Origin: Desulfoluna butyratoxydans
GTDB lineage: Bacteria > Desulfobacterota > Desulfobacteria > Desulfobacterales > Desulfolunaceae
Length of the DNA stretch: 64,000 nt
Assembly: GCF_900699765.1 (NCBI RefSeq)
Contig: NZ_CAADHO010000004.1
Span: 124,001-188,000, forward strand
Reading direction: 5' to 3'
Shown here piece after piece: positions 9,661 through 19,900 of this stretch (positions within the stretch are counted from its first letter, which is position 1; every line of letters begins with the position of its first letter). A model generated the notes under the pieces. That model made no database searches. It had not been told where the DNA came from and saw only the letters and a program-made list of their open reading frames with translations. The translations under genes and the position numbers were made by a program.

Positions 9661-9829
9661 GTCCCTGGACCCCAGGTTGCGGATGCTTTCCCCTCGTTCC
9701 TCGGGGAAAAACATCCGTGAAGAGGTTCATAAAATCACCCCAAACCTGTTTGTCAAATGTTCTTGTCGCGCCGTAGCCCTTGGGCGAAGGCGGATCAAAA
9801 GGTTGGCCCCCGGCAGGGCCGCCGGAGGC
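9641..9829. repeat. Composite palindromic repeat (family A), copy 1
   Basis: Ends are CTCCGGCGGCC (9641-9651) and GGCCGCCGGAGGC (9817-9829), an inverted pair. Inside are a hairpin built on CCCCTCGTTCCTCGGGG, flanked by CGGATG/CATCCG arms, and the AAACCTGTTTGTCAAA segment shared with other copies. The left end overlaps the last codons of clpV. The left half strongly resembles the reverse complement of the right half of the copy at 31448-31618. It carries no reading frame of its own. Confidence 0.8.
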
Positions 9830-9854
9830 ATTCACCATGCACGGGAGGAAAACG

Positions 9855-11954
9855 ATGATCTCACCGGTAGAGATATTCGAAACCATGCGGCAGTTCGACT
9901 GCACACTGAACGGGACGAAGCTGGACGTGTACACGCTCTCTGCGGCTGAGGCCGTTTCCGATCATTTCTCGGTGCAGGCCACGGTGGTCTCGGAAAAACG
10001 TCGGCTCAGCTCTGATTTTACAGGGCATGAGGGGCTTGTTACCCTCATCGGTCGAAAGCAGGAGCGGTATGTCCACGGGGTGGTCAGCCGTTTTGAAGAG
10101 CTGGAGAAAAGGGGGCGCTTCTATCTCTACGGGGTAACCCTTGTTCCCCGGGCCTGGGAGCAGACCCTTATCTCGGATATCCGGATTTTTCAGGAAAAAA
10201 CCGTGCCCGAGATTGTTGCGGAGGTCCTCCAGACAGGCGGCATGCAGGCCAACACCTTTGAGTTCAGGACCCACCGCACCTATTCTCCCAGGGAGTACTG
10301 CGTTCAGTACCGGGAGACCAACTGGGATTTTGTGGCAAGGCTCCTGGCCGAGGAGGGGATTTTCTTTTACTACGAATTCACCGAGGCCGACCATGTGCTG
10401 GTGTTCGGAGATACCCCGGCGTGCCACAAGCCCATCGCCGGAAAGGCCGAGGTGCTCTTTACCCCGCCGGGACAGCTGGTGGACCAGATGGAGTACGTCA
10501 ACGAGTTTCTTGTGGCCGAAAACGTGGTTTCGGGAAAACACGTGCTCAAGGATTATGCGTTTAAGACCCCCTCTTACAGGCCGTCTGCGGAGAAACCGGC
10601 AGAGAGCTATGAGAATCTGGAACTCTACGATTACCCCGGTCTTCTTACCGACGAAGCCACAGGGACCCGCCTGGCCGCCGTGGGCCTTGAAAGGGCGCGG
10701 CTGAACAAAAACGAATACACGGGCAAGAGCCTTTGCAGAGGCTTTGCCGTGGGCCACCTCTTTTCCCTGGCTCATTACCCCTACGATGAGAGCAACCGGG
10801 AGTACCTTCTCACCCGCATCACCCATCGTGGCACCCAGCCCCAGTCCCTTCAGGAGCTGGCCCCCAACGGCAAGGGCAACACCTACGCCAATACCTTTTC
10901 CTGCATCCCCTCCGAGATCCCCTTTCGACCGGCCCCCATCACCAAGCCCACGGTGAGCGGGGTCCAGACCGCCGTGGTCACCGGCCCCGAAGGCAAGGAG
11001 ATCTATACCGACTCCTACGGTCGCATCAAGGTGCAGTACCACTGGGATCGCCTTGGCAACCGGGACGCCCGGAGCAGCTGCTGGATGCGCGTGGCCCAGT
11101 CCCTGAGCGGCCCGGGTTGGGGAGCGGTGTTCATCCCCCGCATCGGCCAGGAGGTCATCGTCAGCTTCATCGATGGCGACCCGGACCGTCCCATCGTCAC
11201 CGGTGCCGTCTACAACGGGGCCAACATGCCCCCGTATCCCCTCCCTGCCGAGAAGACCAAAAGCACCATCAAGACCCGCTCCACCCCCAACGGTGACGGG
11301 TTCAACGAGCTGCGGTTTGAGGACTTAAAGGGCGAGGAGGAGATCTACATCCACGGCGAAAAAGACTGGAACATCGAGATCAAAAACGACAAAGGCCAGC
11401 ACATCGGCCACGATGAGACCCTTGCCGTAGACAACGACCGCCGCAAAACCGTGGGCAACGACCAGCAGGAATCCATCGGCAACAACAAGGACATCAGCGT
11501 TGCCAAGAACCACACGGAATCCGTGGGGGAGAACATGGCGGTGTCCGTGGGCAAGAACCTGGATGAGAGCACGGTGGAGAACAAAACCGTATCCGTCGGG
11601 AAAAACAGCCAGGAAAGCGTGGGAGAAAACGAAACGGTTAACATTGGAGCAGACAGGACCCTGAGCATAGGGAGCAACGGCGTTACGGACGTCGGGAAGA
11701 ATATGACGGAAACCATCGGACAGAAATTGACCCTTGATGTGGGGGACAAAACCGGTGTGAGTGTCGGCGCGGATCTCTCCGTGATGGTGGGGAAAAAGAC
11801 CGTGTTGACCACGGAAGACCAGATCACCTTTGTCTGCGGAAGTTCGAGTATCACCATGAAAAAAGACGGCACCGTATTGATCAGCGGCGGGGATATCAAG
11901 ATCAATGCAAGCGGAAAACTGGTGACCAAAGGCCAGAACATCACCGGGAATTAA
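9855..11954 (+). CDS. vgrG: T6SS spike protein VgrG (TssI)
   Basis: A 699-residue VgrG. The N-terminal gp27/gp44-like part is followed by the OB-fold around YTDSYGRIKVQYHWD, the WGAVFIPRIGQEVIVSF segment and the DPDRPIVTGAVYNG motif. A C-terminal beta-helix comes next, built from many short VGxNxxxxV-type repeats (about residues 515-640), and then a DUF2345-like tail. No extra effector domain is fused. VgrG is the trimeric tip of the secreted puncturing device. The start is ATG 9855 after GGGAGG at 9843-9848; upstream in-frame starts fall inside the repeat element. The next gene begins 3 bases after the stop. Confidence 0.95.
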   Translation: MISPVEIFETMRQFDCTLNGTKLDVYTLSAAEAVSDHFSVQATVVSEKRRLSSDFTGHEGLVTLIGRKQERYVHGVVSRFEELEKRGRFYLYGVTLVPRAWEQTLISDIRIFQEKTVPEIVAEVLQTGGMQANTFEFRTHRTYSPREYCVQYRETNWDFVARLLAEEGIFFYYEFTEADHVLVFGDTPACHKPIAGKAEVLFTPPGQLVDQMEYVNEFLVAENVVSGKHVLKDYAFKTPSYRPSAEKPAESYENLELYDYPGLLTDEATGTRLAAVGLERARLNKNEYTGKSLCRGFAVGHLFSLAHYPYDESNREYLLTRITHRGTQPQSLQELAPNGKGNTYANTFSCIPSEIPFRPAPITKPTVSGVQTAVVTGPEGKEIYTDSYGRIKVQYHWDRLGNRDARSSCWMRVAQSLSGPGWGAVFIPRIGQEVIVSFIDGDPDRPIVTGAVYNGANMPPYPLPAEKTKSTIKTRSTPNGDGFNELRFEDLKGEEEIYIHGEKDWNIEIKNDKGQHIGHDETLAVDNDRRKTVGNDQQESIGNNKDISVAKNHTESVGENMAVSVGKNLDESTVENKTVSVGKNSQESVGENETVNIGADRTLSIGSNGVTDVGKNMTETIGQKLTLDVGDKTGVSVGADLSVMVGKKTVLTTEDQITFVCGSSSITMKKDGTVLISGGDIKINASGKLVTKGQNITGN

Positions 11955-11957
11955 TGC

Positions 11958-13298
11958 ATGACAACGGATTTAAACCTTAGCCTGTATGCGGAGCATCTCG
12001 AGGAGTCGTCCATGCTCTATGAGCAGTGGCATCGCCTTGTGTCTCGCCAGTGGGGGGCCTGGAGACGCGTTGTTGCGTTTGAGCGGCGCTTGGAGGCGCA
12101 TCTGGATGCTTTGGTTATCGGAGGGGAGAGTGCCCTGGCGTTATGTCGTGAGAAGGCCCGGCAAGGCGATGCAGGGGAATGTTACGCTGCTTCAAGGGTT
12201 TTGGTTCGGCATGGGCTTCACGGAGATGTCTGTGAACTGGTCGGTGATGTGGACGAATCGGACCTATCCCGTCTTCAAGCCATTTCCGACGCCTTGTGCG
12301 TTGATCTTGGAAAAAGCGACGAAGAGGATTGTCTCGAGCGGCTGTTGAAAAGTGGTCCCGTTAACGCTTCCCGAGCACGGGTTGCATCGCGACTTGCGGG
12401 TTATCGCAGGTGCGAGGGGTGGGCAGGCGAACTTTGCGGATTGCTGGGCAGCGAAAGCCTTGATGAGGAAACCAAGGCAATTATTCTCAAGGAGTTTGTG
12501 CCCCTTAAGCCCCCACGGCATCTTTTGAACGCGGACTGCTTTGGACAGGGTGGAGAAGGGGCATACCGATTCCCTGTGTCCCTTATCCGAGCTCGTTCCG
12601 GGCAGGAAGTTGATGAAGCGATGCTGTCTGGAGTGCCCATGTGTTGTGGGCTTTGCGGGGACAAGCAGGCCCTGGACCTGCTGAAGACAATGCCGGTTGA
12701 CCAAGATGTTCTTTTTGCCATGGGCCTGTTGGGTGATGTCACAGCGATTCCACTTCTGATCCGAGCCCTTGAGCATGAAGACCATGCCGAGGCGGCATCC
12801 CTTTCTCTTTATCTTGTGACAGGGGCCCCGTTGTACGAAACGGTCTTTGTCCCGGAAGCCGTTGATGAAGATCTTCTGTTTGACGATGAAAAAGAGAAAC
12901 TTGCACGGGGGGAGGTGCTCTGGCCTCCCGGCAAAGAGCCGGGGGAGACGGTGACGAGGCTGTCCAGGCAGGCCACAGATTGGCGTTCCTGGGTGCAGGA
13001 ACACGGGGAGCGGTTTGATTCGTCCAGACGGTATCGAAACGGCAGGCTGTTCTCCCCTGAATGCCTGATCGAAAACCTTGGCTCTGAGTCGGTTCCTGCA
13101 AGGGTTCGCGAGGCAGCCTATGAAGAGCTCGCTATTCGTTACGCGGTGGACTTTTCCTTTGATCTCCGCATGCCTGTCGAAGCCCAGTTGAATGCACTGG
13201 AAAAATACGAAGCGTGGAACCAGGCAGTCACCGACAGGTTCGAACCGGGTGAATGGTATGCCGGGGGAAACATCATGGAACCATGCCATGCGCGATAA
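11958..13298 (+). CDS. T6SS-associated TIGR02270-like protein
   Basis: A 446-residue soluble protein without signal peptide. It has an N-terminal WRRVVAFERRLEAHLDAL segment, alpha-helical HEAT-like stretches (for example DVLFAMGLLGDVTAIPLLIRALE), and a C-terminal WYAGGN motif. These resemble the TIGR02270 family of uncharacterized proteins found in T6SS loci. The biochemical role is unknown; a scaffold or adaptor role is only inference from the HEAT-like repeats. It starts 3 bases after vgrG and is followed after 11 bases by a second small T6SS-associated gene. Confidence 0.75.
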   Translation: MTTDLNLSLYAEHLEESSMLYEQWHRLVSRQWGAWRRVVAFERRLEAHLDALVIGGESALALCREKARQGDAGECYAASRVLVRHGLHGDVCELVGDVDESDLSRLQAISDALCVDLGKSDEEDCLERLLKSGPVNASRARVASRLAGYRRCEGWAGELCGLLGSESLDEETKAIILKEFVPLKPPRHLLNADCFGQGGEGAYRFPVSLIRARSGQEVDEAMLSGVPMCCGLCGDKQALDLLKTMPVDQDVLFAMGLLGDVTAIPLLIRALEHEDHAEAASLSLYLVTGAPLYETVFVPEAVDEDLLFDDEKEKLARGEVLWPPGKEPGETVTRLSRQATDWRSWVQEHGERFDSSRRYRNGRLFSPECLIENLGSESVPARVREAAYEELAIRYAVDFSFDLRMPVEAQLNALEKYEAWNQAVTDRFEPGEWYAGGNIMEPCHAR

Positions 13299-13309
13299 AG
13301 AGGGCTGTC

Positions 13310-13813
13310 ATGACTAAGACATCCGGGCAGAACAAGAACATAGCGGACGAGGGGACCCTTGCTCTGCTCCATCCCAGGACGGGGCGGATTGAATCCTCGA
13401 AAAACCCGGGTGAGATTCTTGTAACCTATGACGGGGAGGGGCCGTATCCGGCGAGGTTGCTTTCAGGGATCAGTCGCTTGGAGCTTTCGTCGGACTCCTT
13501 CGTGGGGCGAGAAGTGCTTCTGGTGTTTGACGGTGGCAGGGCAGACAAGCCCATTGTGGTCGGCGTCCTTGAAAACGTCTTGGAAACCCTTGTCTGCCTG
13601 GATGGGGAGGCGGATAGCCGGCCCTCCTCCATGGAAGATCGCTCCTGCAATGGGCGTAAGGTGGTCGAAGCCGACAAGGAGATGGTGCTGAGATGCGGAG
13701 AGGGCAGCATTTCCATAAAAAAAGAGGGCCGCATCGTGATTCGCGGCAGGGAGATTGTTTCCAGGGCCTCGGGTACCAATAAAATCAAAGGTGGCAGTGT
13801 TGAGTTGAACTAA
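13310..13813 (+). CDS. DUF6484-like T6SS-associated protein
   Basis: A 167-residue protein. Its central part (VTYDGEGPYPARLLSGI, then GREVLLVFDGGRADKPIVVGVL) looks like an OB-fold strand pattern reminiscent of the VgrG gp5 domain. It is followed by a C-terminal strand repeat ISIKKEGRIVIRGREI that resembles DUF2345/VgrG tails. This matches small DUF6484-type proteins encoded beside vgrG. Start ATG 13310 is preferred because the longer frame begins inside the preceding gene. A spike-accessory role is inferred from the shared fold pattern and position. Confidence 0.65.
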   Translation: MTKTSGQNKNIADEGTLALLHPRTGRIESSKNPGEILVTYDGEGPYPARLLSGISRLELSSDSFVGREVLLVFDGGRADKPIVVGVLENVLETLVCLDGEADSRPSSMEDRSCNGRKVVEADKEMVLRCGEGSISIKKEGRIVIRGREIVSRASGTNKIKGGSVELN

Positions 13814-13870
13814 AGGTTCAGGAGTAACGATTCAGCTTGCCTTCTATGGTTAAAGTGCAAGGAAAAGCCT

Positions 13871-14171
13871 GCCTCCGGCGGCGAGGGTGGCGAATCCACA
13901 TTATCGAAAACACCTCGAAAGCTGACTGCCGTTGCAATGTGTCCCTCGTTCCTCGGGCCACATTGCAACGGCCTTTCGGCTCGGGCTTCGACCGAAACAT
14001 ATGCTGGTGTTTTTTACGAGCGATGCGACAAGCCTTCAAGGGCTAAGATTCGTTATCGTAACTCCTTGACTATTTAGCTTAAACCGGACTGTCTCCAAAG
14101 GTGTTGGGAAATTTTAAAACCTGTTTGTCAAGCTTTTCAAAAGCTTGGCCCCCGGCGGGGCCGCCGGAGGC
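13871..14171. repeat. Composite palindromic repeat (family A), copy 2, long variant
   Basis: Left end GCCTCCGGCGGC (13871-13882) and right end CCGCCGGAGGC (14161-14171) form the family's inverted termini. The interior has a perfect 13-bp inverted repeat, CCGTTGCAATGTG (13929-13941) with CACATTGCAACGG (13959-13971), whose loop contains the TCGTTCCTCGGG sequence seen in copy 1. Near the right end is AACCTGTTTGTCAAGCTTTT. It fills the 414-base gap between the DUF6484-like and DUF2169 genes, where no real gene is seen. Confidence 0.78.
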
Positions 14172-14227
14172 AATGTTGAACACTCCGTTTTGAGACCTGA
14201 CGTTGACCATAAAAGGCTTGTTTTTCC

Positions 14228-15247
14228 ATGCATCTCTTACACAACAAAACGCCCTATGCTGCAGAAACCTTTGTCCTTCGTGATCAGCACGGAACCCGCC
14301 AGGCGGTTGCCATCATCAAGGGGACTTTTCTGTATGACGAACAGGGCTTTGTGCAGGATGCTCCCGACCAGCTTCCCTTGTGCTATGCCGATGAGTATTA
14401 CGGAAAACCGGGGCTCAGCAGCCTTCGGTACGCCTCAGATCTTGTCCCGGAAAAAAAAGGTACGGATATTGTGCTGAACGGGCATGCCTATGCACCCGGG
14501 AAAAAAGCGGTCCGCAAGCTTGATACCGCTTTGATGGTTGGACCGCATCAAAAACGTGTGCGCGTGTACGGAGATCGTGCCTGGCGATATCGGCTCGGAG
14601 TCGTCACCAAAACCTCCCCTTTGCCTTTCATTAAAATGCCCCTTGTCTATGAGAGAGCCTTCGGTGGTGCCGACACGTCGCACAAGAAGACAAAAAAGCA
14701 GGGGCATTGCCTGGAAAATCCCGTTGGGACGGGGTTTCGAATGGCAAGGACAAAAAAAACACTGGACGGTCATCCGTTGCCGAACCTTGAGTGGGCGAAT
14801 CGTTCGATACAGGCATGGAAAGACAAACCGTCCCCTGCAGGATACGGGTTTGTGTCACCCCACTGGGAGCCCAGGGGATCCCGGTGCGGAACCTATGACG
14901 ATGAATGGGAACGGCGGCGTATGCCCCTTTTGCCTGAGGACTTTGACCCCGGGTTTTACAACACAGGCTCCTCCGATCTCGCACTTGACGAGTGGATCGC
15001 CGGGGATGAGGTCGTGACCCTTGTTAATCTTCACCCGGATAACGAAAAAATTCAGTTTAACCTTCCTGGAATCAATCTCACATCGGCATTTATCCTCCGT
15101 GACCAGACATACAAACCCGATGTGCGGCTCGATACCCTTTTGATCGAGCCGGACGCAAACAGGTTTTCCATTGTATGGCGATCTGTTTATCCCAAGCCGG
15201 ATCGCCTTGACGAGTTGAAACAGGTGACAGTCAGCCATGACGGATAG
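14228..15247 (+). CDS. DUF2169 domain T6SS adaptor-type protein
   Basis: A 339-residue DUF2169 protein. It has an N-terminal AVAIIKGTFLYD strand, the YERAFGG motif, the ENPVGTGF motif, a LPNLEW segment and the FVSPHWEPR motif, all characteristic of the family. DUF2169 proteins are encoded next to VgrG, PAAR-like and effector genes and are thought to load effectors onto the spike. Here the gene lies upstream of a ketosynthase-like gene (11-base overlap) and a DUF4150 gene. An adaptor role for the downstream phosphoesterase is an inference from this order. Confidence 0.85.
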   Translation: MHLLHNKTPYAAETFVLRDQHGTRQAVAIIKGTFLYDEQGFVQDAPDQLPLCYADEYYGKPGLSSLRYASDLVPEKKGTDIVLNGHAYAPGKKAVRKLDTALMVGPHQKRVRVYGDRAWRYRLGVVTKTSPLPFIKMPLVYERAFGGADTSHKKTKKQGHCLENPVGTGFRMARTKKTLDGHPLPNLEWANRSIQAWKDKPSPAGYGFVSPHWEPRGSRCGTYDDEWERRRMPLLPEDFDPGFYNTGSSDLALDEWIAGDEVVTLVNLHPDNEKIQFNLPGINLTSAFILRDQTYKPDVRLDTLLIEPDANRFSIVWRSVYPKPDRLDELKQVTVSHDG

Positions 15248-16316
15248 CAGCTCCAATTCCATAGCCATTACGGGGCTTGGCATGGTCACCTCGGTGGGCC
15301 ATGACGTCAAGACCGCCTGCGCGTCCATCCGAGCGGGCCTGAAACGCCCTGTAAAACTTCAGAATTTTTATGCTGATTCACCCGGAGGTTATGACGACTG
15401 GGAAGACGGACTGGTGACGGGGCACCCGGTCTTTGATGGGGATGTGGATGAGACCGAAGGCCGAATTTGCAGGCTGCTGGGTGATGCATTGGAAGATATC
15501 GCGGATAACACAGGGCTTTTCGAATCAGATGCCGTTCCTTTGTTCCTCGCCCTTCCCGGAAAAGAGAGGGATCTGTTCCCCGACGAGACCATGGACGATT
15601 TTTTCGCGAGAAACAAAGAACGCTTTCCCTATGTGGGAGAGGTTACTTTATTCCCATTTGGCAACGCCGCGGGCCTGATGGCGTTGGAGCGTGCAGCAGA
15701 AATAATTGAGACTGGCCAGTGTGAACAGGCCCTTGTGGCCGGAGCAGATTCTCTTCTTGGTTTTCCCAACCTGTCCAGGTTGAACCGGATGAAGCGGCTG
15801 AAGACCGAGGTCAATTCGGATGGATTGATCCCTGGAGAGGCCTCAGCGGTCGTACTTCTGGAAGGGCTTAGCCGGGCCGAGAATCGACAGGCGGCGATCC
15901 AGGGGATTTTAGACGGTGTGGGCGTCGGGTTTGAGTCAGACCATTGCCTTGAAGGGAGACACGCTGGTTCTGGACTGTCAGATACCGTTTTCACTCTGTT
16001 GCCGCAGGATGATGACGGGCCCGTGGATGTCAGGGCGATCATTACCGATTTGAACGGAGAACCTTACCGTTTTGATGAAATGTCCATGATGCATGCACGG
16101 GTTTTCAGCCGGATGGCCGGGGAGAAAGAGATCCTCTGCCCCGCTCGGAATATCGGAGACACAGGAGCCGCTTCAGCCCTGGTTTCCATGTGCCTTGCTT
16201 CACGCACCATGGCCCGGGGCGGGTTTGGCAACACCGATTGCCGGTGTCTGGTTCTCTCTTCATCGGATTCCGGTGAGAGGGGGGCTCTTTTCATGACATT
16301 CAACATGGGGGATTGA
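15237..16316 (+). CDS. Ketosynthase-fold protein of T6SS locus, catalytic residues absent
   Basis: A 359-residue protein with a beta-ketoacyl synthase (thiolase) fold. It starts with IAITGLGMVTSVG and has ALVAGADSLL, GLIPGEASAVVLLE and NIGDTGAASALV segments. The residues of the KAS active site seem lost. The Cys position (TACAAG in enzymes) reads FGNAAG with Asn143. The first His motif reads DLNGEP, and the GH..GAAG motif has Asp in place of His. A structural or effector-handling role in the T6SS module is more likely than fatty-acid synthesis. The gene overlaps the DUF2169 gene and is followed directly by the DUF4150 gene. Confidence 0.8.
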   Translation: MTDSSSNSIAITGLGMVTSVGHDVKTACASIRAGLKRPVKLQNFYADSPGGYDDWEDGLVTGHPVFDGDVDETEGRICRLLGDALEDIADNTGLFESDAVPLFLALPGKERDLFPDETMDDFFARNKERFPYVGEVTLFPFGNAAGLMALERAAEIIETGQCEQALVAGADSLLGFPNLSRLNRMKRLKTEVNSDGLIPGEASAVVLLEGLSRAENRQAAIQGILDGVGVGFESDHCLEGRHAGSGLSDTVFTLLPQDDDGPVDVRAIITDLNGEPYRFDEMSMMHARVFSRMAGEKEILCPARNIGDTGAASALVSMCLASRTMARGGFGNTDCRCLVLSSSDSGERGALFMTFNMGD

Positions 16317-16318
16317 CG

Positions 16319-16954
16319 ATGGGCGTTACGGTAGGTGCAAATGGTCGAACGGTGGTTCATAAGGGCAGCGGCGGCACATCGGTTGCTTCGCCGGACATAT
16401 GCCGCACACAGATCGGTCCGGTGGTGGTGCCCATTCCATACGTAAACACAGCCATGTCGTCTGATCTTGACGGCGGTGCTCAAACTGTCAAAGCAGACGG
16501 CAACCCCTTGGGACACGCTAAGTCAAATTTCAAAAAAAGCATCGGCGACGAAGCTGGAGACAAGAAAGGAACGGCATCCGGCACCATCCAGAAGCAGGCG
16601 GAGTTCACCAGCTCTTCATTCGATGTCCAGGTGGAAGGAAACGGTGTGGCACGAGCCTTTGACACCATGATTCACAACAACAAAAACACCCCTCCTGCCC
16701 CGTTGATGCAGGCTCCCCTTGTGCAGGAGATTATGGATGAGACACCGGTGATACCGGAACAGGGGAAGGTGGAAATGCGTTTTCTCGACCCCTTTGGGGA
16801 ACCCATGGAAGGACTTGAGCTTGATGTGGAGATTGACGGCGAAAAAGGTGTTTTGGTGACTCAGTCTATAGGGCAGATAGTTCACCTTTCAGAAAAGGAA
16901 ACCGTGAAGCTGTTTGTAAAAAATCCCAACATGGATTTGAAAGAAAAAGAATAA
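16319..16954 (+). CDS. DUF4150 PAAR-like protein
   Basis: A 211-residue protein whose N-terminal part is typical of DUF4150 PAAR-like proteins: VGANGRTVVHKGSGGTSVASPDICRT, then GPVVVPIPYVN and later KSNFKKSIGDEAGDKKG. PAAR-like domains cap the VgrG spike and carry effectors. The remaining ~90 residues include a DPFGEPMEGLELDVEID beta-rich extension of unknown role. The start is ATG 16319, after GGGG at 16307-16310; the stop of the preceding gene overlaps the upstream TTG. It sits directly upstream of the AT-rich effector candidate. Confidence 0.85.
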   Translation: MGVTVGANGRTVVHKGSGGTSVASPDICRTQIGPVVVPIPYVNTAMSSDLDGGAQTVKADGNPLGHAKSNFKKSIGDEAGDKKGTASGTIQKQAEFTSSSFDVQVEGNGVARAFDTMIHNNKNTPPAPLMQAPLVQEIMDETPVIPEQGKVEMRFLDPFGEPMEGLELDVEIDGEKGVLVTQSIGQIVHLSEKETVKLFVKNPNMDLKEKE

Positions 16955-16983
16955 TAGGTCACATGTTGTAGGGGGACTAAGGA

Positions 16984-19900
16984 ATGGCTATAGAAAAAAA
17001 TGTAAATATTAAAAATAATCAGAAGTATATAGTTTCTCATGAGCCCTGTGATGCAAAAATATTATATCCGTCCTTGGGGTGTCCTTCCTTAGTTAAGATT
17101 GAAGGAGATAATGCATGGGTTGAGATGGTCGTAGCATGTAAAAATAATGGGTTATGTTTGGCTGAAGTAGCATTTCATCTTCGATATGTGGAATGGGGAA
17201 TGCTTCATGGGGATAAGAAGCAAAATTCAACTATTGGAGATAGGTCGAGGTATAAAATGCTCGATCTATACAAAAAATATTTTTTGAGTCTGCAAGATTC
17301 AAAGAACAGTACCAGTTTAATACGAATATCCGAAGCATATTTTAATGCTGATAATCGAATTAATGTAGAAAATATTGAAAGTGATAACTTTCAAATTCAA
17401 TTAGCGCACATGAATGCCTTCCCCTGGGTCCTGGAAATGTACAAAAAGGAAGGGTATACGTATCTTTATAAAATAGCAGTTAATCTAAAGTATGAACCGG
17501 GTTGCTGCACGGTGGGGAACACCGGAAAACTTTTGAATTTCATTTGGCTCGAAAAAGAACTTTATGAAAAGTCTAAGGGTAAACCCAGTTTGATGGAAAT
17601 TGAAACTGGATGGTATAAAGACCTTCTTAAAAAAGAAAAAAAAGAAGTTAAAACCAGACTTTCAGAATTTGGAGGTGATGTGGCGGAAGCACAGGATGTA
17701 CTAGTTAAGCTATATCACCCAGTATATATTTCAAAGAAAAATCGACTTTCTATAGGCCACATTACCGATATTCATCTCGATACTCGAATGGAACTCTATA
17801 GCAAGTCTGTCGCAAGTGTTATTGAGGTCAAAGAGAACTGCCAGGTTAGAATTAAAGATGATAAGCGGGTTGTGGAAAATGATGAACTTTATCAGCCAAT
17901 AAAAAATCTTGTGGCGAATTTTAACCAGTCGTTTACGAGTATCAGTGGCAAGCTACTAAGCAAGGCTGATGCCTTAGTCGTAACAGGCGACTTGATTGAT
18001 TTTAATAAGGGCATCCACACAGATCAAACTTTCTCAGATAAGGATAAAACACCATCTAAAGTTTGGGAAGAACTGAAGGCTGAATGGTTTTCCTTAGATA
18101 ACGAGAATCATTTGGAAGATCGGAATTGGTTTCTTTTTTACAAGCTTCTTGTTGAACTTTATACCAAACATGGAAAACCGATATTTACAATGTTGGGTAA
18201 CCATGACTACGTGAAGCATGCGATGGCTCCATGGCCGGTTTTCGGTCTTACTTGGAATGGGGTGTATGATATGAACCTAACCCGATATGAAAATGCCCTT
18301 TGCTTCGGGAAAGGATATAATGGCAATAAAGAATTTGTATTTAATAGTAAAACATCATCAAAATGTGTTGAGTGGTATACGTTCTTTATTAACCCATTCC
18401 CAGACTATGTAATCGACTACGGAGATCAAAGCATGTTTATGGTTGACTGGGGGGAGGGAGCAAATATTTCACGTATTGGGGGTATTGACGATGTGACTAA
18501 AAATTTGGTCGGTAAAAAAGTCCCTTTAAGGCATCCAGGCTCACTTCATCACGCAGCCAATTTGTTTCGAGAAAAAAATGAGTATGAAAAGCCCCTACAA
18601 TATAAAGACAAACAGGGTAATGTCATAACGGTAAAAATCGAGGATGAAGATGGAAATGAAGTTGAACTGACAGACCCTTATAGAAAAAAGAAAATGCCTT
18701 TTCTTGTTAAGAATTTTACTATTTACAAATCATGGATTAATCGTCCCGCAGCGGTAAGGATGTTATTTACTCATGCTACAGTAATATGTCCTAAAGACAA
18801 TGTGACGGTAGGAGAGATCAATAATGATTATTCGTGGAAAGAACCTGAACTGTGCTACGGAACGTTCGATTACCGTCGAGATGAAGTGATAAAAGATGTT
18901 GAAAATGGCAAGCTTCATATCGCTGTAGGAGGGCATAGTCACAGAAATTTAGTGATGAAAGTTGGTGAAAAGAAAAAGGACCATGCAACTGTACTTGCTG
19001 CAGGAGAAAGGATCAGAACAGAGTTTATCGAACCGGAACATATTGCTATGGTGACCTCCAGCGGTGGTCCGTTTCCTAAATACCTACCGGGTGCCCCCAT
19101 GATTTGTGCTTGCTTTAAGGAAAATAAGTACAACACAGGGTTCTACTGTGAACGGGATTTTTCTCTAAAAGAGTTACACACAAAGCAGCTTTATTCTGGG
19201 CAAGATGATTCTAAAAAAGAAGCAATAAACTCAAATGAGTGTCCTCATTGTCATATGCAAGCAGGTGATATGGTCAGAAAACCTGCCAAGAGACATAGGC
19301 CTGGTGGAAACCTACTAATTTTTGATGATACTGGAAAACTGAAAATCCAATCTGTTGTGACTGATGATAAAAAAAACAAACCCAGAAAAGCAGTGATGTG
19401 TGAGGAACAGAAGATATTTATCGATGATATGAAACTGGAAGATATCAATAGCTATGAAGAATTTAGTGATTGGGATGAGACAGAAAAACCCATTCAGATT
19501 ATTAGTACAGAACCCTTTACTTATTATGGATATATGGAATTTCCATCAAGGGTAAAGTATATCACCTTCAAAACAGGTGTTTTGCCCGGTGATAGTGCGG
19601 TTCAACTTGTTTCAAAAGAATATTCAAATAAGTTTTTTAAATTCGTTCAGGAAAGTGTTTTTGATAATATTTATGAAAAAAGGGTTGTTCAGGAAATTGG
19701 AAAGAAATGTTTTAGAAAATTGAAAAATGCTGCAACACATGAAAGCGATTTTGCATTTGTAAGATATTCATTCAATGAGTTAGATTTTTGGGATCGTGAG
19801 ATCAATATTGGGAAACAGAGATTTGAAGATGTCAAAGAATATGCAAAAATAAAAACAAATAATGCTTTTGAAGCATCGAAAGAATGGTTGGCAGAAAAGT

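Noticed and set aside
15237..16316. The ketosynthase-like gene as a fatty-acid or polyketide synthesis gene
   Set aside because: Catalytic Cys and His positions are not conserved and no acyl carrier protein or other synthesis gene is nearby; all neighbours are T6SS genes.
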